45,817 bases of DNA from Gammaproteobacteria bacterium (GTDB taxonomy: Bacteria > Pseudomonadota > Gammaproteobacteria > SURF-13). The stretch covers positions 1 through 45,817 of the forward strand of contig JAURVQ010000109.1 in the NCBI GenBank assembly GCA_030655395.1, given 5' to 3'. Below, in pieces: positions 17,370 to 25,732 of this stretch (position 1 is the first letter of the stretch; each line of letters opens with the position of its first letter). The notes under the pieces were generated by a model. It searched no databases and had not been told where the DNA came from. It saw nothing but the letters and a program-made list of their open reading frames with translations. Position numbers and translations under genes: made by a program.

Positions 17370-20291
17370 GTGACGGAACACGCTCACACCACGCCCCTCC
17401 TGGTGCCTTATCACCAGGATCCGCTTACTCTACTTGCCCACCACCTCCTCGACCACCACGCGGCTGACCTGAGCCGCGTGGTGGTTTTGCTGCCGCAGCT
17501 GCACTCCGCAGCGCGTCTGCGGCACTGTCTGCTCGACGCGGCACGGCAGCGCAGCCATGCGGCACTGCTCGGCCCCCACATCACCACGCTGCGCCACTGG
17601 GTTGCGCGTGCCCCTGCTCACCATGGCCACACATTGGCGCGGCACGCAGCAGAACTCCTGCTGGCCGAATCACTCGCCGAACATCCCGGCCTGCTCGGCG
17701 GGGAGAATCCCTGGCGGCTGGTGGACAGCCTGTTGCAGTTATTCGACGAGCTGACGCTCCATGCCGTGCGCCTGCCGGACGATCTGGGGCATTTCACACA
17801 GCAACTGCTCACCGCCTACGGTGTCACCTCCAAAGTGAGTGGGCTGAGCCGTGAAGCGAATCTCGTCCACACCCTCTGGCGCGCCTGGCACCAGCAGCTC
17901 CAGGCCGAGGGCACTGCCGATGCCAACAGTGCCTATGTGCACAAGCTCGCGGCAAGTCTCGACCAGACCACAGCAAACCTGCATTTCTATCTCGGCGACG
18001 GCCTTGACCTCACGCCGGTCGAGCTGGCCTGGGCACACCGGCTGGCCGGGCAAGGCCGGTTGACGTGGCTGATTCACGGCGTGCCCGCCGCATCCGTTCA
18101 GCCCACGGACTATCATCCTGATGCCCCGCTGCTTGCCCTGATGAATATAATAGAAAATACAACTGAATCAAATATATGTATCGATAACATTACACAATTC
18201 ATTAACTCTGTTTACGCCCCGCCCGCAACACCGCTCCGCCTCCGGGCGCAGGCGTTTGCGCAGCAACAGCCGGCGAGCCCGGTGCAGGATAGCCTGCGCG
18301 TATTCACGGCAGGCGCGCCTGAGCACGAGGCGCAGGCGATAGACCTGCAAATACGGCTCTGGCTGCTGGCAGGCAAAACCCATATCGGCATCATCACCGA
18401 AGACCGGCGCCTCGCGCGCCGGGTGCGCGCACTGCTGGAGCGTGCCGAGGTCGCGGTGCAGGACGACGCCGGCTGGGCCCTCTCCACCACCAGCGCCGCC
18501 AGCGTACTCGAACGCTGGCTGCAAACGCTGGAAGAGGACTTCGCCTGCCTGCCGCTGCTGGATGTACTGAAGTCGCCGTTCGTGTTCGCCGATCAGGAAC
18601 GCACGGGGCTGCTGGCCACGGTCTATCGCTTCGAGCAAGACATCATCCTGCACGAAAATGTCATGCGCGGTCTGGCGCGCTATCGCAAACATCTCGCTTA
18701 CCGTCAGGCGCGCCTGCCTGCCAGCTTCGCCGCTTCGGCACAGGCAGTGGCGCAACTGCTGGATCAACTGGAGCACGCGGCCGCGCCGCTGCTGTTGTTC
18801 ATGGCGGGCAAGCGCCATAAACCGGAGGCGCTGCTCAACGCCTTGCAGGAAAGCCTGCACCGGCTCGGCATCACACAGGCTTGGGCGACAGACGCGGCGG
18901 GGCAATCCATGCTGCGCGAACTGCAGGCGATGCGGCACGCACTCGCCGGACGCACGCTGCGCATGGACTGGACGGACTTCCGCGTCTGGCTGGCGCGCAC
19001 GCTGGAGCGCGCCAATTTCTTCCCCGCCGCGATTGACGCCAGCGTGCATGTGCTGGCGTTGAGGCAGACGGCGCTGATGCGCTTCGACGCCATCGTGATC
19101 GCCGGCGCGGACGCCGCGCACTGGCCGGGCGCCGCCGATGCCTCGCCTTATTTCAATAGCGCGGTACGCCGCGAGCTCGGCCTGCCCACGCCGCACGACA
19201 CCCTCACACGGCGCTATCACGACTGCCGCCGTCTGCTGCAAAGCGCGCCGCAGGTACTCGTTACCGTGTGCCGCGAACAGCAGGGCCAGCCCGTGCGTCC
19301 GAGTCCGTGGCTGGAAATGCTGCAATCCTTCCACCGGCTCGCCTATCAACATGACCTCGAAGACGAAACACTCGCGCGCCTGCTGCAGGACACGCGCACG
19401 CAGGTGTTCCGCTCCGATACCGCCGTCGTGCCGCAGACTATGACCTACCCGCGTCCGTCCGTAGATGCGGCATTGGTGCCCGGTACGCTCTCGGCCAGCG
19501 CGCATCAGCAGATGATCGACTGCCCGTACCAGTTTTTTGCCGCGCGCTGTTTGCGCCTGGAGCCGGTGGAGGCCCTGCGCGAGCGGTTGCAAAAATCGGA
19601 TTACGGCGAACGTGTACACCGCATTCTGAGCGCATTTCATCGCGGCCAAGCCGGGTTGCCCGGCCCGTTCACGGCGGCGCTGACACAGGAAAACCGCGCC
19701 GACGCCGGGGACTGTCTCAGCCAGATCAGCCATGCCGTATTTGCGCAGGACCTCGAAGACAATTTCGAACACCGCGGCTGGCTCAAACGCTGGCTCGCCG
19801 TGCTGCCGCGCTATCTCGACTGGCAGATCGAGCGCGCGCAACACTGGCAGGTCGCAGACTGCGAGGTGGAGATGCAGCGCGTGTACCCGGATATCGAACT
19901 CAAAGGCCGGCTGGACCGTATCGACCACGACGATCATGGCAGCGCCATCATTGACTACAAAACCGGTGCGGCCCTGCCCACGCAAGACGATGTCGAGTCA
20001 GGCGAAGCGGTACAACTCCCGTTTTATGCGCTGCTCGCGCAGGCGTCCGCCCTGCCCGTGACGCGGGTGGAATATGTGGCCATTAAAACCGAAAAAATAT
20101 CCTCCGCCGCGTATCTCGAAGGTGAGGCGCTGACCCGCCTTGCGCACGCCACCGAGCAACGCCTCGTTACACTGCTAAAAGAGTTGCGCAGCGGCGCCCC
20201 GCTGCCAGCGTGGGGCGATGAAAAAACCTGCGCTTATTGCGCAATGTCAGGCTTGTGTCGCAAACAGATGTGGCTCAACGAACCGTCATGA
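17370..20291 (+). CDS. AddB-like PD-(D/E)XK nuclease subunit
   Basis: A 973-residue protein of the proteobacterial AddB-like group, expected to pair with the AddA-like helicase that follows and to process double-strand breaks for RecA. No intact Walker A motif is seen at the N-terminus, in line with an inactive helicase domain. The C-terminal nuclease has LDRIDHDD and IDYK (Asp862, Lys864). Cys718 plus Cys954, Cys957 and Cys963 form the split four-cysteine pattern (C...CxxCx5C) that holds a [4Fe-4S] cluster in AddB nucleases. A GTG at 17370 is used, 27 nt after fdxA; the ribosome-binding site is weak. A dispersed element separates it from its partner. Confidence 0.85.
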   Translation: MTEHAHTTPLLVPYHQDPLTLLAHHLLDHHAADLSRVVVLLPQLHSAARLRHCLLDAARQRSHAALLGPHITTLRHWVARAPAHHGHTLARHAAELLLAESLAEHPGLLGGENPWRLVDSLLQLFDELTLHAVRLPDDLGHFTQQLLTAYGVTSKVSGLSREANLVHTLWRAWHQQLQAEGTADANSAYVHKLAASLDQTTANLHFYLGDGLDLTPVELAWAHRLAGQGRLTWLIHGVPAASVQPTDYHPDAPLLALMNIIENTTESNICIDNITQFINSVYAPPATPLRLRAQAFAQQQPASPVQDSLRVFTAGAPEHEAQAIDLQIRLWLLAGKTHIGIITEDRRLARRVRALLERAEVAVQDDAGWALSTTSAASVLERWLQTLEEDFACLPLLDVLKSPFVFADQERTGLLATVYRFEQDIILHENVMRGLARYRKHLAYRQARLPASFAASAQAVAQLLDQLEHAAAPLLLFMAGKRHKPEALLNALQESLHRLGITQAWATDAAGQSMLRELQAMRHALAGRTLRMDWTDFRVWLARTLERANFFPAAIDASVHVLALRQTALMRFDAIVIAGADAAHWPGAADASPYFNSAVRRELGLPTPHDTLTRRYHDCRRLLQSAPQVLVTVCREQQGQPVRPSPWLEMLQSFHRLAYQHDLEDETLARLLQDTRTQVFRSDTAVVPQTMTYPRPSVDAALVPGTLSASAHQQMIDCPYQFFAARCLRLEPVEALRERLQKSDYGERVHRILSAFHRGQAGLPGPFTAALTQENRADAGDCLSQISHAVFAQDLEDNFEHRGWLKRWLAVLPRYLDWQIERAQHWQVADCEVEMQRVYPDIELKGRLDRIDHDDHGSAIIDYKTGAALPTQDDVESGEAVQLPFYALLAQASALPVTRVEYVAIKTEKISSAAYLEGEALTRLAHATEQRLVTLLKELRSGAPLPAWGDEKTCAYCAMSGLCRKQMWLNEPS

Positions 20292-20297
20292 CACACC

Positions 20298-20442
20298 TCA
20301 CTCAGGAGACACAAGAAACACTGCTGACGGGGTGTCTCCTGAGTAAATACCCTGTTAACTCACCCCCACCCTGTCCCGCCCCCTACACAAGGGGCGGGAA
20401 CGTGGCGGAGAGCGCAGTCTTACTCACTGACTTATGAGTAAC
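20298..20442 (+). repeat. Dispersed 150-bp palindromic element, copy 2
   Basis: A 145-bp copy filling the gap between the AddB-like stop (20291) and the AddA-like start (20434). It begins TCACTCAGGAGACAC, forms a hairpin with GTGTCTCCTGAGT, then has CCCCCACCCTGTCCCGCCC and ends CACTGACTTATGAGTAAC. The ATG in the last block is the start codon of the AddA-like gene. One stem position reads A-T here, T-A in copy 1 and G-C in copy 4. Confidence 0.85.
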
Positions 20443-23400
20443 GCTAGCGCACCGGAACACAACGTGGTGGTGCTGGCCTCTGCCGGCACCGGCAAGACCT
20501 GGCTGCTCGTCACCCGCATCATCCGCCTGCTGCTGGACGGCGCGCGGCCCGACGCCTTGACCGCCATCACCTTCACGCGCAAAGGCGCGGTCGAGATGCA
20601 GGCGCGCCTGAGCGCGCGCCTGTTCGATCTCGCGCGCTGTGATGAAACCACACTCCATGCGGAACTGGTGGCAATGGGTCTGGCGCCGGACGAGGCCATG
20701 CTCGCACGCGCACAGGGTTTATATGAGGCGCTGCTGAAAAGCGAGCACAGCCTCAAGATCACGACCTTTCATGCCTTTTGCCAGGAGCTGCTGCGCCGCT
20801 TTCCGCTGGAGGCCGCAGTACCTCCGGATTTCGAGCTGATCGAGCAAGGCGGTGTGCTCGAGCGCAGCGCCATGGAGGCGCTGTTCGGCGAGGCGACCGC
20901 TGCGCCCGAGGGCGATCTCGCGCACGCGCTTGAGGTGCTGTTCGATCACGCCGGCGGCCTCGCGGGCACGCGCACTGCGCTGAATGAATTTCTGCAACAC
21001 CGCAGCGACTGGTGGGCCTACACCGAAGCCCAACAAGACCCGGTGCAGTATGCCTCCGCTACACTGGCGCGGCAGTTACAACTGGATGAGAATGGCGACG
21101 CCTGCAGTGATTTCTTCGCCCCCGCGGCCAGCGCCCTGCTCGCCGAGTTCGCCGCGCTGCTGCTGAAACACACCACCGCAACCAACCGCCGGGATGCCGG
21201 GCTGATTCATGCAGCGCTCTCCACCCACGAGAAAGATCAAACCCACTTTCATGAAATCACCCCCGTTTTTCTGAAGGCCGACGGTGCTCCGCGCGCACGC
21301 CCGATCACGGCGACACTTACCAAGGCATTGGGCGATAAAAGTTCGGAACGCTTCATCACACTGCATGAGCAACTTTGCGCTCAGGTCATGCAGGCGCGTG
21401 AACGTGAGGCACGACGCACTACAGCGGCGCTCTCCACGGCCTGGTTTGTCGCCGGTGCGTGTCTGATTGCGCACTACCAGCGCATCAAGAATGAACAGCG
21501 TTTGCTCGACTTCAGCGATCTGGAATGGAAGGCCTGTCAACTGCTGAATCACTCCGACAATGCACAGTGGGTACAATACAAACTCGATCAGCGCATCGAC
21601 CACCTTCTGGTGGACGAATTCCAGGACACTAATCCGACCCAGTGGCACCTGCTGCTGCCGCTGTTGCAGGAACTGGCGGCGGGGCCAACGGAGCGCAGCC
21701 GCAGCGTGTTTCTGGTGGGCGATCTCAAGCAGTCGATCTACAGCTTCAGGCGCGCCAACCCGGAGCTGTTCAGTGCCGCACGCAGCTGGCTGGAGCAACA
21801 TCTCAATGCCATGAGCTACCCGCTCGACACCTCGTGGCGTTCTGCGCCCGTCATCTGCGAATTTCTCAACGCGGTATTTTACGAACGTCTACCGTCGTTC
21901 CAGCGTCACAGCACACATCGGACAACATTGTGGGGGCGTGTCGAGCTGCTGCCGCTCATCCATCACGCTAACGGCGAGGATAAGCCCTCATCGTCCGGCG
22001 CACTGCGTAATCCGCTGCAACAACCGCGCAGCACAGACACCGACCGCCGTCACACTCAGGAAGGCGTTCAGGTCGCGCAGCGCATACGCGCCCTCATGGA
22101 GGCGCGCACGCCGATAGCGGACGGCGCGACGGCGCGTGTTGTCGATTACAACGACATCCTGATTCTGCTGCGCAACCGCACCCATGTGCACGCCTATGAA
22201 AGCGCGCTGCGCGCTGCCGGCATTCCCTTCATCGGCGCCGACCGCGGCACGCTGCTCGATACGCTAGAAGTGCAGGACATGATCGCCCTGCTCGACGTGC
22301 TGATGACGCCCTACGACAATCTCGCGCTCGCCCAGGTGTTGCGCTCACCGCTGTTCGCATGCAGCGACGCCGATCTGATGCAGCTTGCCTCCGGAAGCAA
22401 CGATATCTACTGGATAGACCGTCTCGCCGCGCTCGCCCCTGCCTTCGCAGCGGACGCCCCGCTGCGCCGCGCGCATCACTGGCTGGCCGCGTGGCGTGAA
22501 CGCGCAGGTCACATCCCGGTGCATGATCTGCTCGATCGCATTTATGCCGAGGGCAATGTGCTCGCGCGGTACGAGGCCGCATACCCCGCACCGCTCAGGG
22601 CGCGGGTGCGCGCCAACCTCACGCGCTTTATCGAACTGGCGCTGGAAGTGGACAGCGGACGCTATCCCAGCCCCACCGCATTCCGCGCGCGGCTGCGCGA
22701 TCTGCGCGAGGCGGCGCAGGAGGCACCGGATGAAGCCCCGGCGCCCGCCACCGAGCCGCGCGTACGCATCCTCACTATACATGCCGCCAAGGGGCTGGAG
22801 TCGCCGGTGGTGTTTGTGGCCGACGCAACCGTGGTGCAGTCCGCACGGCGCGCACGCGCGCTCATACACTGGCCCGCGCAAGAAGCACGCCCGAGCCATT
22901 TTCTGCTGCACACAACCGCCGCTGCACAAGATAGCCTGAGCCGCGAACTGCAAACCACGCAGGAAGAGTTTGATCAACGCGAGGAGATGAATTTGCTGTA
23001 CGTCGCGCTCACGCGCGCGCAGCAGTTTTTGTATATCTCCGGTTGCGCGCCGAAGAAAGGAAATAATCTGGGCTGGTACGGAATGATTGCCGAACGCGTT
23101 GCGCCGGAGGCCGATCCACTGCACGCCTCATGGCTGCAGGAGGCTGACACACTGCCTGCGCCATTGACGCTGCCGCCCACGGCGGCAGCGCATGCACCGC
23201 CGGCATTCGATGCACGTCTCGCCCGGCCGATTACCACCGGCAGCAGCAGCACGATTTCACCCAGCCGCGCTGGCCACAGCGTAGCAGACACCGAACATGA
23301 GGACGCTGCCCGCACACGCGGCAGCGCCATCCATCGCCTGCTTGAGCGACTCACGCTGGAATCCGCACCGTTACGCAATGATGTACTGCAACCGCTGGCC

Positions 23401-23805
23401 GATGAACTGCTGCTGGATGTGACCGACCCTGCATTACAAACCTGGTGGGACGAGGCCGTGCGCGTGGTGCAGCATCCCTCGCTCCGTTTCCTGTTCGACC
23501 CCGCCGCCTTTGTGGCGGCGTACAACGAGATGTCTCTGCTTTATGAGGATGAGGATCGCAACGTACATGGAATTATCGACCGGCTCGTTATTACGCCGGA
23601 TACGGTGTGGGTGATCGACTACAAAACTCATCCGGCGGCGCACGCCGGCAACCTCGCGCAACTCGCGGAACCTTACCGCGAACAAATGCGTCTTTACGCG
23701 CGTGGCGCGGCGCGTCTCTGGCCCGGGAAAAGGATACGCCCTGTGCTGTTATTCACCGCGTGTGCGGGGCTGTGTGAGATGGAAGAGTCATGTAGGTTGG
23801 GTTAG
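20434..23805 (+). CDS. AddA-like UvrD-family helicase-nuclease
   Basis: A 1123-residue superfamily 1A helicase with a C-terminal nuclease, the motor subunit of an AddAB-type complex replacing RecBCD. Seen: Walker A ASAGTGKT at residues 15-22, TFHAFCQELLRRF (about 110-122), motif II VDEFQDTNPTQ at 393-403, VGDLKQSIYSFRRA, ILTIHAAKGLESPVVFVADA, LYVALTRAQQ and nuclease residues DRL...WVIDYK (Asp1062, Lys1064). The start ATG lies in the end of dispersed element copy 2 and has no Shine-Dalgarno sequence; the last codons and stop lie inside another palindromic repeat, so both ends of the gene are set by repeats. Confidence 0.88.
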   Translation: MSNASAPEHNVVVLASAGTGKTWLLVTRIIRLLLDGARPDALTAITFTRKGAVEMQARLSARLFDLARCDETTLHAELVAMGLAPDEAMLARAQGLYEALLKSEHSLKITTFHAFCQELLRRFPLEAAVPPDFELIEQGGVLERSAMEALFGEATAAPEGDLAHALEVLFDHAGGLAGTRTALNEFLQHRSDWWAYTEAQQDPVQYASATLARQLQLDENGDACSDFFAPAASALLAEFAALLLKHTTATNRRDAGLIHAALSTHEKDQTHFHEITPVFLKADGAPRARPITATLTKALGDKSSERFITLHEQLCAQVMQAREREARRTTAALSTAWFVAGACLIAHYQRIKNEQRLLDFSDLEWKACQLLNHSDNAQWVQYKLDQRIDHLLVDEFQDTNPTQWHLLLPLLQELAAGPTERSRSVFLVGDLKQSIYSFRRANPELFSAARSWLEQHLNAMSYPLDTSWRSAPVICEFLNAVFYERLPSFQRHSTHRTTLWGRVELLPLIHHANGEDKPSSSGALRNPLQQPRSTDTDRRHTQEGVQVAQRIRALMEARTPIADGATARVVDYNDILILLRNRTHVHAYESALRAAGIPFIGADRGTLLDTLEVQDMIALLDVLMTPYDNLALAQVLRSPLFACSDADLMQLASGSNDIYWIDRLAALAPAFAADAPLRRAHHWLAAWRERAGHIPVHDLLDRIYAEGNVLARYEAAYPAPLRARVRANLTRFIELALEVDSGRYPSPTAFRARLRDLREAAQEAPDEAPAPATEPRVRILTIHAAKGLESPVVFVADATVVQSARRARALIHWPAQEARPSHFLLHTTAAAQDSLSRELQTTQEEFDQREEMNLLYVALTRAQQFLYISGCAPKKGNNLGWYGMIAERVAPEADPLHASWLQEADTLPAPLTLPPTAAAHAPPAFDARLARPITTGSSSTISPSRAGHSVADTEHEDAARTRGSAIHRLLERLTLESAPLRNDVLQPLADELLLDVTDPALQTWWDEAVRVVQHPSLRFLFDPAAFVAAYNEMSLLYEDEDRNVHGIIDRLVITPDTVWVIDYKTHPAAHAGNLAQLAEPYREQMRLYARGAARLWPGKRIRPVLLFTACAGLCEMEESCRLG

Positions 23806-23836
23806 GCGCGGTTTTTGCGCCGTAACCCAACCTACA
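23791..23836. repeat. Palindromic repeat (TGTAGGTTGGGTTA type) at the end of the AddA-like gene
   Basis: TGTAGGTTGGGTTA (23791-23804) pairs perfectly with TAACCCAACCTACA (23823-23836), with an inner GGCGC/GCGCC pair around a T-rich loop. Such hairpins are a common extragenic repeat type in proteobacteria. Here it carries the last four codons and the TAG stop of the AddA-like gene and lies between two convergent genes, so it may end transcription from both sides. Confidence 0.85.
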
Positions 23837-23847
23837 CAGATGATCGG

Positions 23848-24264
23848 CTATGGCTGCGCGGGGGGTAGTTTCCTGTCCTGCTGCATGCGGTGCTCGCTGC
23901 GTTTCTTGCGCAATGCCTTGCGCTCTTCCGGCGACATCTTTTCCCATTGCTCGCGCAGTTCCTTGCGCTGCTCCGGTGGCAGTTTCTTGAAGTGCTGATA
24001 GCGATCACGGATGCGTGTCTGCTCTTCCGGCGGAAGCTGGCGGAAGCGCTGGAAGTGCTCACGCGCCTGGGTGCGCTGCTCCGGAGTCATCTCTTGCCAG
24101 CGTTTGGCGCCTTTGTGTTTGCCCGCAGGCTGATGTTGCTCTGCTGTGGCCGGCGCTGTGTCTGGTGACGCGTTCTCGGCGCGAGCGGCAAACGCCGCGC
24201 CGCCAAACAGCGTGGATACAAAAACAGCGATGAGGATACGCTGAAATCGCATGTTCATTGGCAT
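23848..24264 (-). CDS. Secreted DUF3106 protein
   Basis: A 138-residue protein with a signal peptide (hydrophobic residues about 9-26, cleavage near AFAAR) and then three to four tandem helical units of the DUF3106 type: RWQEMTPEQR, FRQLPPEEQ, FKKLPPEQR and WEKMSPEER, each followed by a charged helix. Function is unknown; the repeated LPPEQ pattern recalls periplasmic stress proteins of the CpxP/Spy type, which is only a resemblance. It is the last gene of a four-gene cluster, 5 nt after the anti-sigma-like gene. A later ATG (residue 5) could be the start. Confidence 0.75.
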   Translation of the reverse strand: MPMNMRFQRILIAVFVSTLFGGAAFAARAENASPDTAPATAEQHQPAGKHKGAKRWQEMTPEQRTQAREHFQRFRQLPPEEQTRIRDRYQHFKKLPPEQRKELREQWEKMSPEERKALRKKRSEHRMQQDRKLPPAQP

Positions 24265-24269
24265 CTGAC

Positions 24270-24638
24270 TCAGGTCTCCGCCTGCATGGCGGTTTGCTCA
24301 TCCAGCCAGTGGTAAAAATCGTAGTCGGTGGCTATCTCCAGATTTTCGTCCGATACCACAATCTCACCTTCCTCCGGTGTCGAGACTGCATGATTGTTTA
24401 ATGGGTTGGACATCCACAACACGCTGCTGACCACAAGCACCAAGGCGGTGCTGGCTAACGCACCGGCCGGTAACAACCAGCCCGGCGTGCGCCATGACGG
24501 CTGCTGGCCTGCGGCTTCCACGGCGCGGCTGCGCGCACTGTGCAGGCGCGACAGCGTGTGCGCATCGAGCGCATTCGCGCTCGCATCCAGGGCGGAGCGT
24601 GCGGACTTGATAAAACCCTGCTCCTGATCTGTATTCAT
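24270..24638 (-). CDS. DUF3619-like single-span membrane protein, likely anti-sigma factor
   Basis: A 122-residue protein with an N-terminal cytoplasmic helical part, one membrane segment at about residues 53-76 and a short periplasmic tail ending LEIATDYDFYHWLDEQ. The tail motif and the position directly after an ECF sigma factor match the DUF3619 family. Its ATG overlaps the sigma stop as ATGA, so synthesis is coupled one to one, as is usual for sigma/anti-sigma pairs. The anti-sigma role is inferred; no zinc-finger motif is seen. Confidence 0.7.
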   Translation of the reverse strand: MNTDQEQGFIKSARSALDASANALDAHTLSRLHSARSRAVEAAGQQPSWRTPGWLLPAGALASTALVLVVSSVLWMSNPLNNHAVSTPEEGEIVVSDENLEIATDYDFYHWLDEQTAMQAET

Positions 24639-25225
24639 GGCTGATGGCCCTCCAACAATACGCGCAGGGTATGCACTGCACGCGAGTAATGCGTTTTGAC
24701 ACTGCCCTCCGAACAACCCATGGCATGAGCGGTTGCGGCGACATCGAAACCTTCCCAGGTGCGTAATAGAAAGGCCTGTTGCTGACGTAACGGTAACTTC
24801 TGCAATGCCTGCTCGAGGGCGCCCATTGCGCGCTGCCCTGCGAGAAGTTGTGCCGGACCCGGAGCGTCGGTGTCCGCCAGATTATGCAGCGGATCTTCCT
24901 CTCCTTCCTCGCCCCCCAGCCAGACGCGCCAGCGGTTGCGTACCCGGCTGCGCCGGTACCAGTCGCGGATGCGGCTCTGAAGTATGCGGTGAAACAACGG
25001 CCCCCATTCCTGCTCGTTACGACGGCCATAGTGCTGCGCGAGCTTGAGCATGGCCTCCTGCACCAGGTCGAGCGCGTCCTCAACGTTGCCGGTGGCAAGC
25101 TGAGCCATGCGGAAGGCACGCCGTTCTACACCGGCGAGAAACCGGTCCAGCGCCTGGGTAGAATCCAGCGTGCCCTCCTCCCTCTTATCGAGTGTGCTAC
25201 TCAGAACCCTGGCAGCAGCCCACAT
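24635..25225 (-). CDS. ECF-type RNA polymerase sigma factor
   Basis: A 196-residue group 4 sigma factor. Region 2 (DALDLVQEAMLKLAQHYG, about residues 50-67, followed by WGPLFHRILQSRIRDWYRR) would bind the -10 element and core enzyme; region 4 (LPLRQQQAFLLRTWEGFDVAATAHAMGCSEGSVKTHYSRAV) is a helix-turn-helix for the -35 element. The linker is long and acidic. The ATG at 25223-25225 has AAGG upstream. A purine-rich stretch 60 nt later would suit an internal non-ATG start, so the N-terminus is uncertain. It lies between a secreted repeat protein and a membrane protein of anti-sigma type. Confidence 0.88.
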   Translation of the reverse strand: MWAAARVLSSTLDKREEGTLDSTQALDRFLAGVERRAFRMAQLATGNVEDALDLVQEAMLKLAQHYGRRNEQEWGPLFHRILQSRIRDWYRRSRVRNRWRVWLGGEEGEEDPLHNLADTDAPGPAQLLAGQRAMGALEQALQKLPLRQQQAFLLRTWEGFDVAATAHAMGCSEGSVKTHYSRAVHTLRVLLEGHQP

Positions 25226-25251
25226 GGTAATTACCTTAAATACCAGACTAT

Positions 25252-25680
25252 TTACTTGGCGTCTTTCTGCTTCTTGGCGCGCTCATGCTTATCAGCCTGC
25301 TCAGACTTGTGTCTACGCTCCGCCTTGTGTGCCATGCGCTGCTCGATGCGGTCGCCCTTGCGATCCATGTGATGCTCCGCGCGCTCGCCTTTCATATCCA
25401 TCTTATGCTCCATGCGCGTGCCTTTCTGCTCGAAGCGCTTGGCCTGCTCTTCATGCCCCTTAGCGCGTGCCTCGGCGGCTTTCTCATCAAAATGTTTCTT
25501 CACGGCGTCACCGCGCTCCTCGAAGCGCTGTTTAATATTATCGCCTTTGTCGTCCAGTTTCTGGTTCACGGCGTCACCGCGCTGATCGAGCTTCCCTTCA
25601 GGATGCGCGCTATCGTCGGCCAACAGCGGCACGGCGGCAAACAAGGCCAGCAGGCCTGCAACTGCGATGTGTGTCTTCAT
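25252..25680 (-). CDS. Secreted charged protein with 11-residue repeats
   Basis: A 142-residue protein with a signal peptide (MKTHIAVAGLLALFAAVPLLA) followed by an almost wholly charged helical region. Seven units follow an 11-residue pattern, hydrophobic-acid-x-base-Gly-acid-x-x-x-x-base: for instance LDDKGDNIKQR, FEERGDAVKKH and MDRKGDRIEQR, with one irregular unit in the middle. Such hendecad repeats give long amphipathic helices. No family is recognised. It lies 26 nt upstream of the ECF sigma gene on the same strand and is the first gene of the cluster. Confidence 0.65.
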   Translation of the reverse strand: MKTHIAVAGLLALFAAVPLLADDSAHPEGKLDQRGDAVNQKLDDKGDNIKQRFEERGDAVKKHFDEKAAEARAKGHEEQAKRFEQKGTRMEHKMDMKGERAEHHMDRKGDRIEQRMAHKAERRHKSEQADKHERAKKQKDAK

Positions 25681-25732
25681 GGTGCTCTCCTTGAGGATGG
25701 GTTTTTAGGGTACATGGTCATCAACGCAGTGC

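Noticed and set aside
18168-19985. A 605-codon open frame on the minus strand
   Set aside because: It lies wholly opposite the AddB-like gene, has no recognisable motif and a Gln/Arg/Ala-heavy composition typical of antisense frames in GC-rich DNA.
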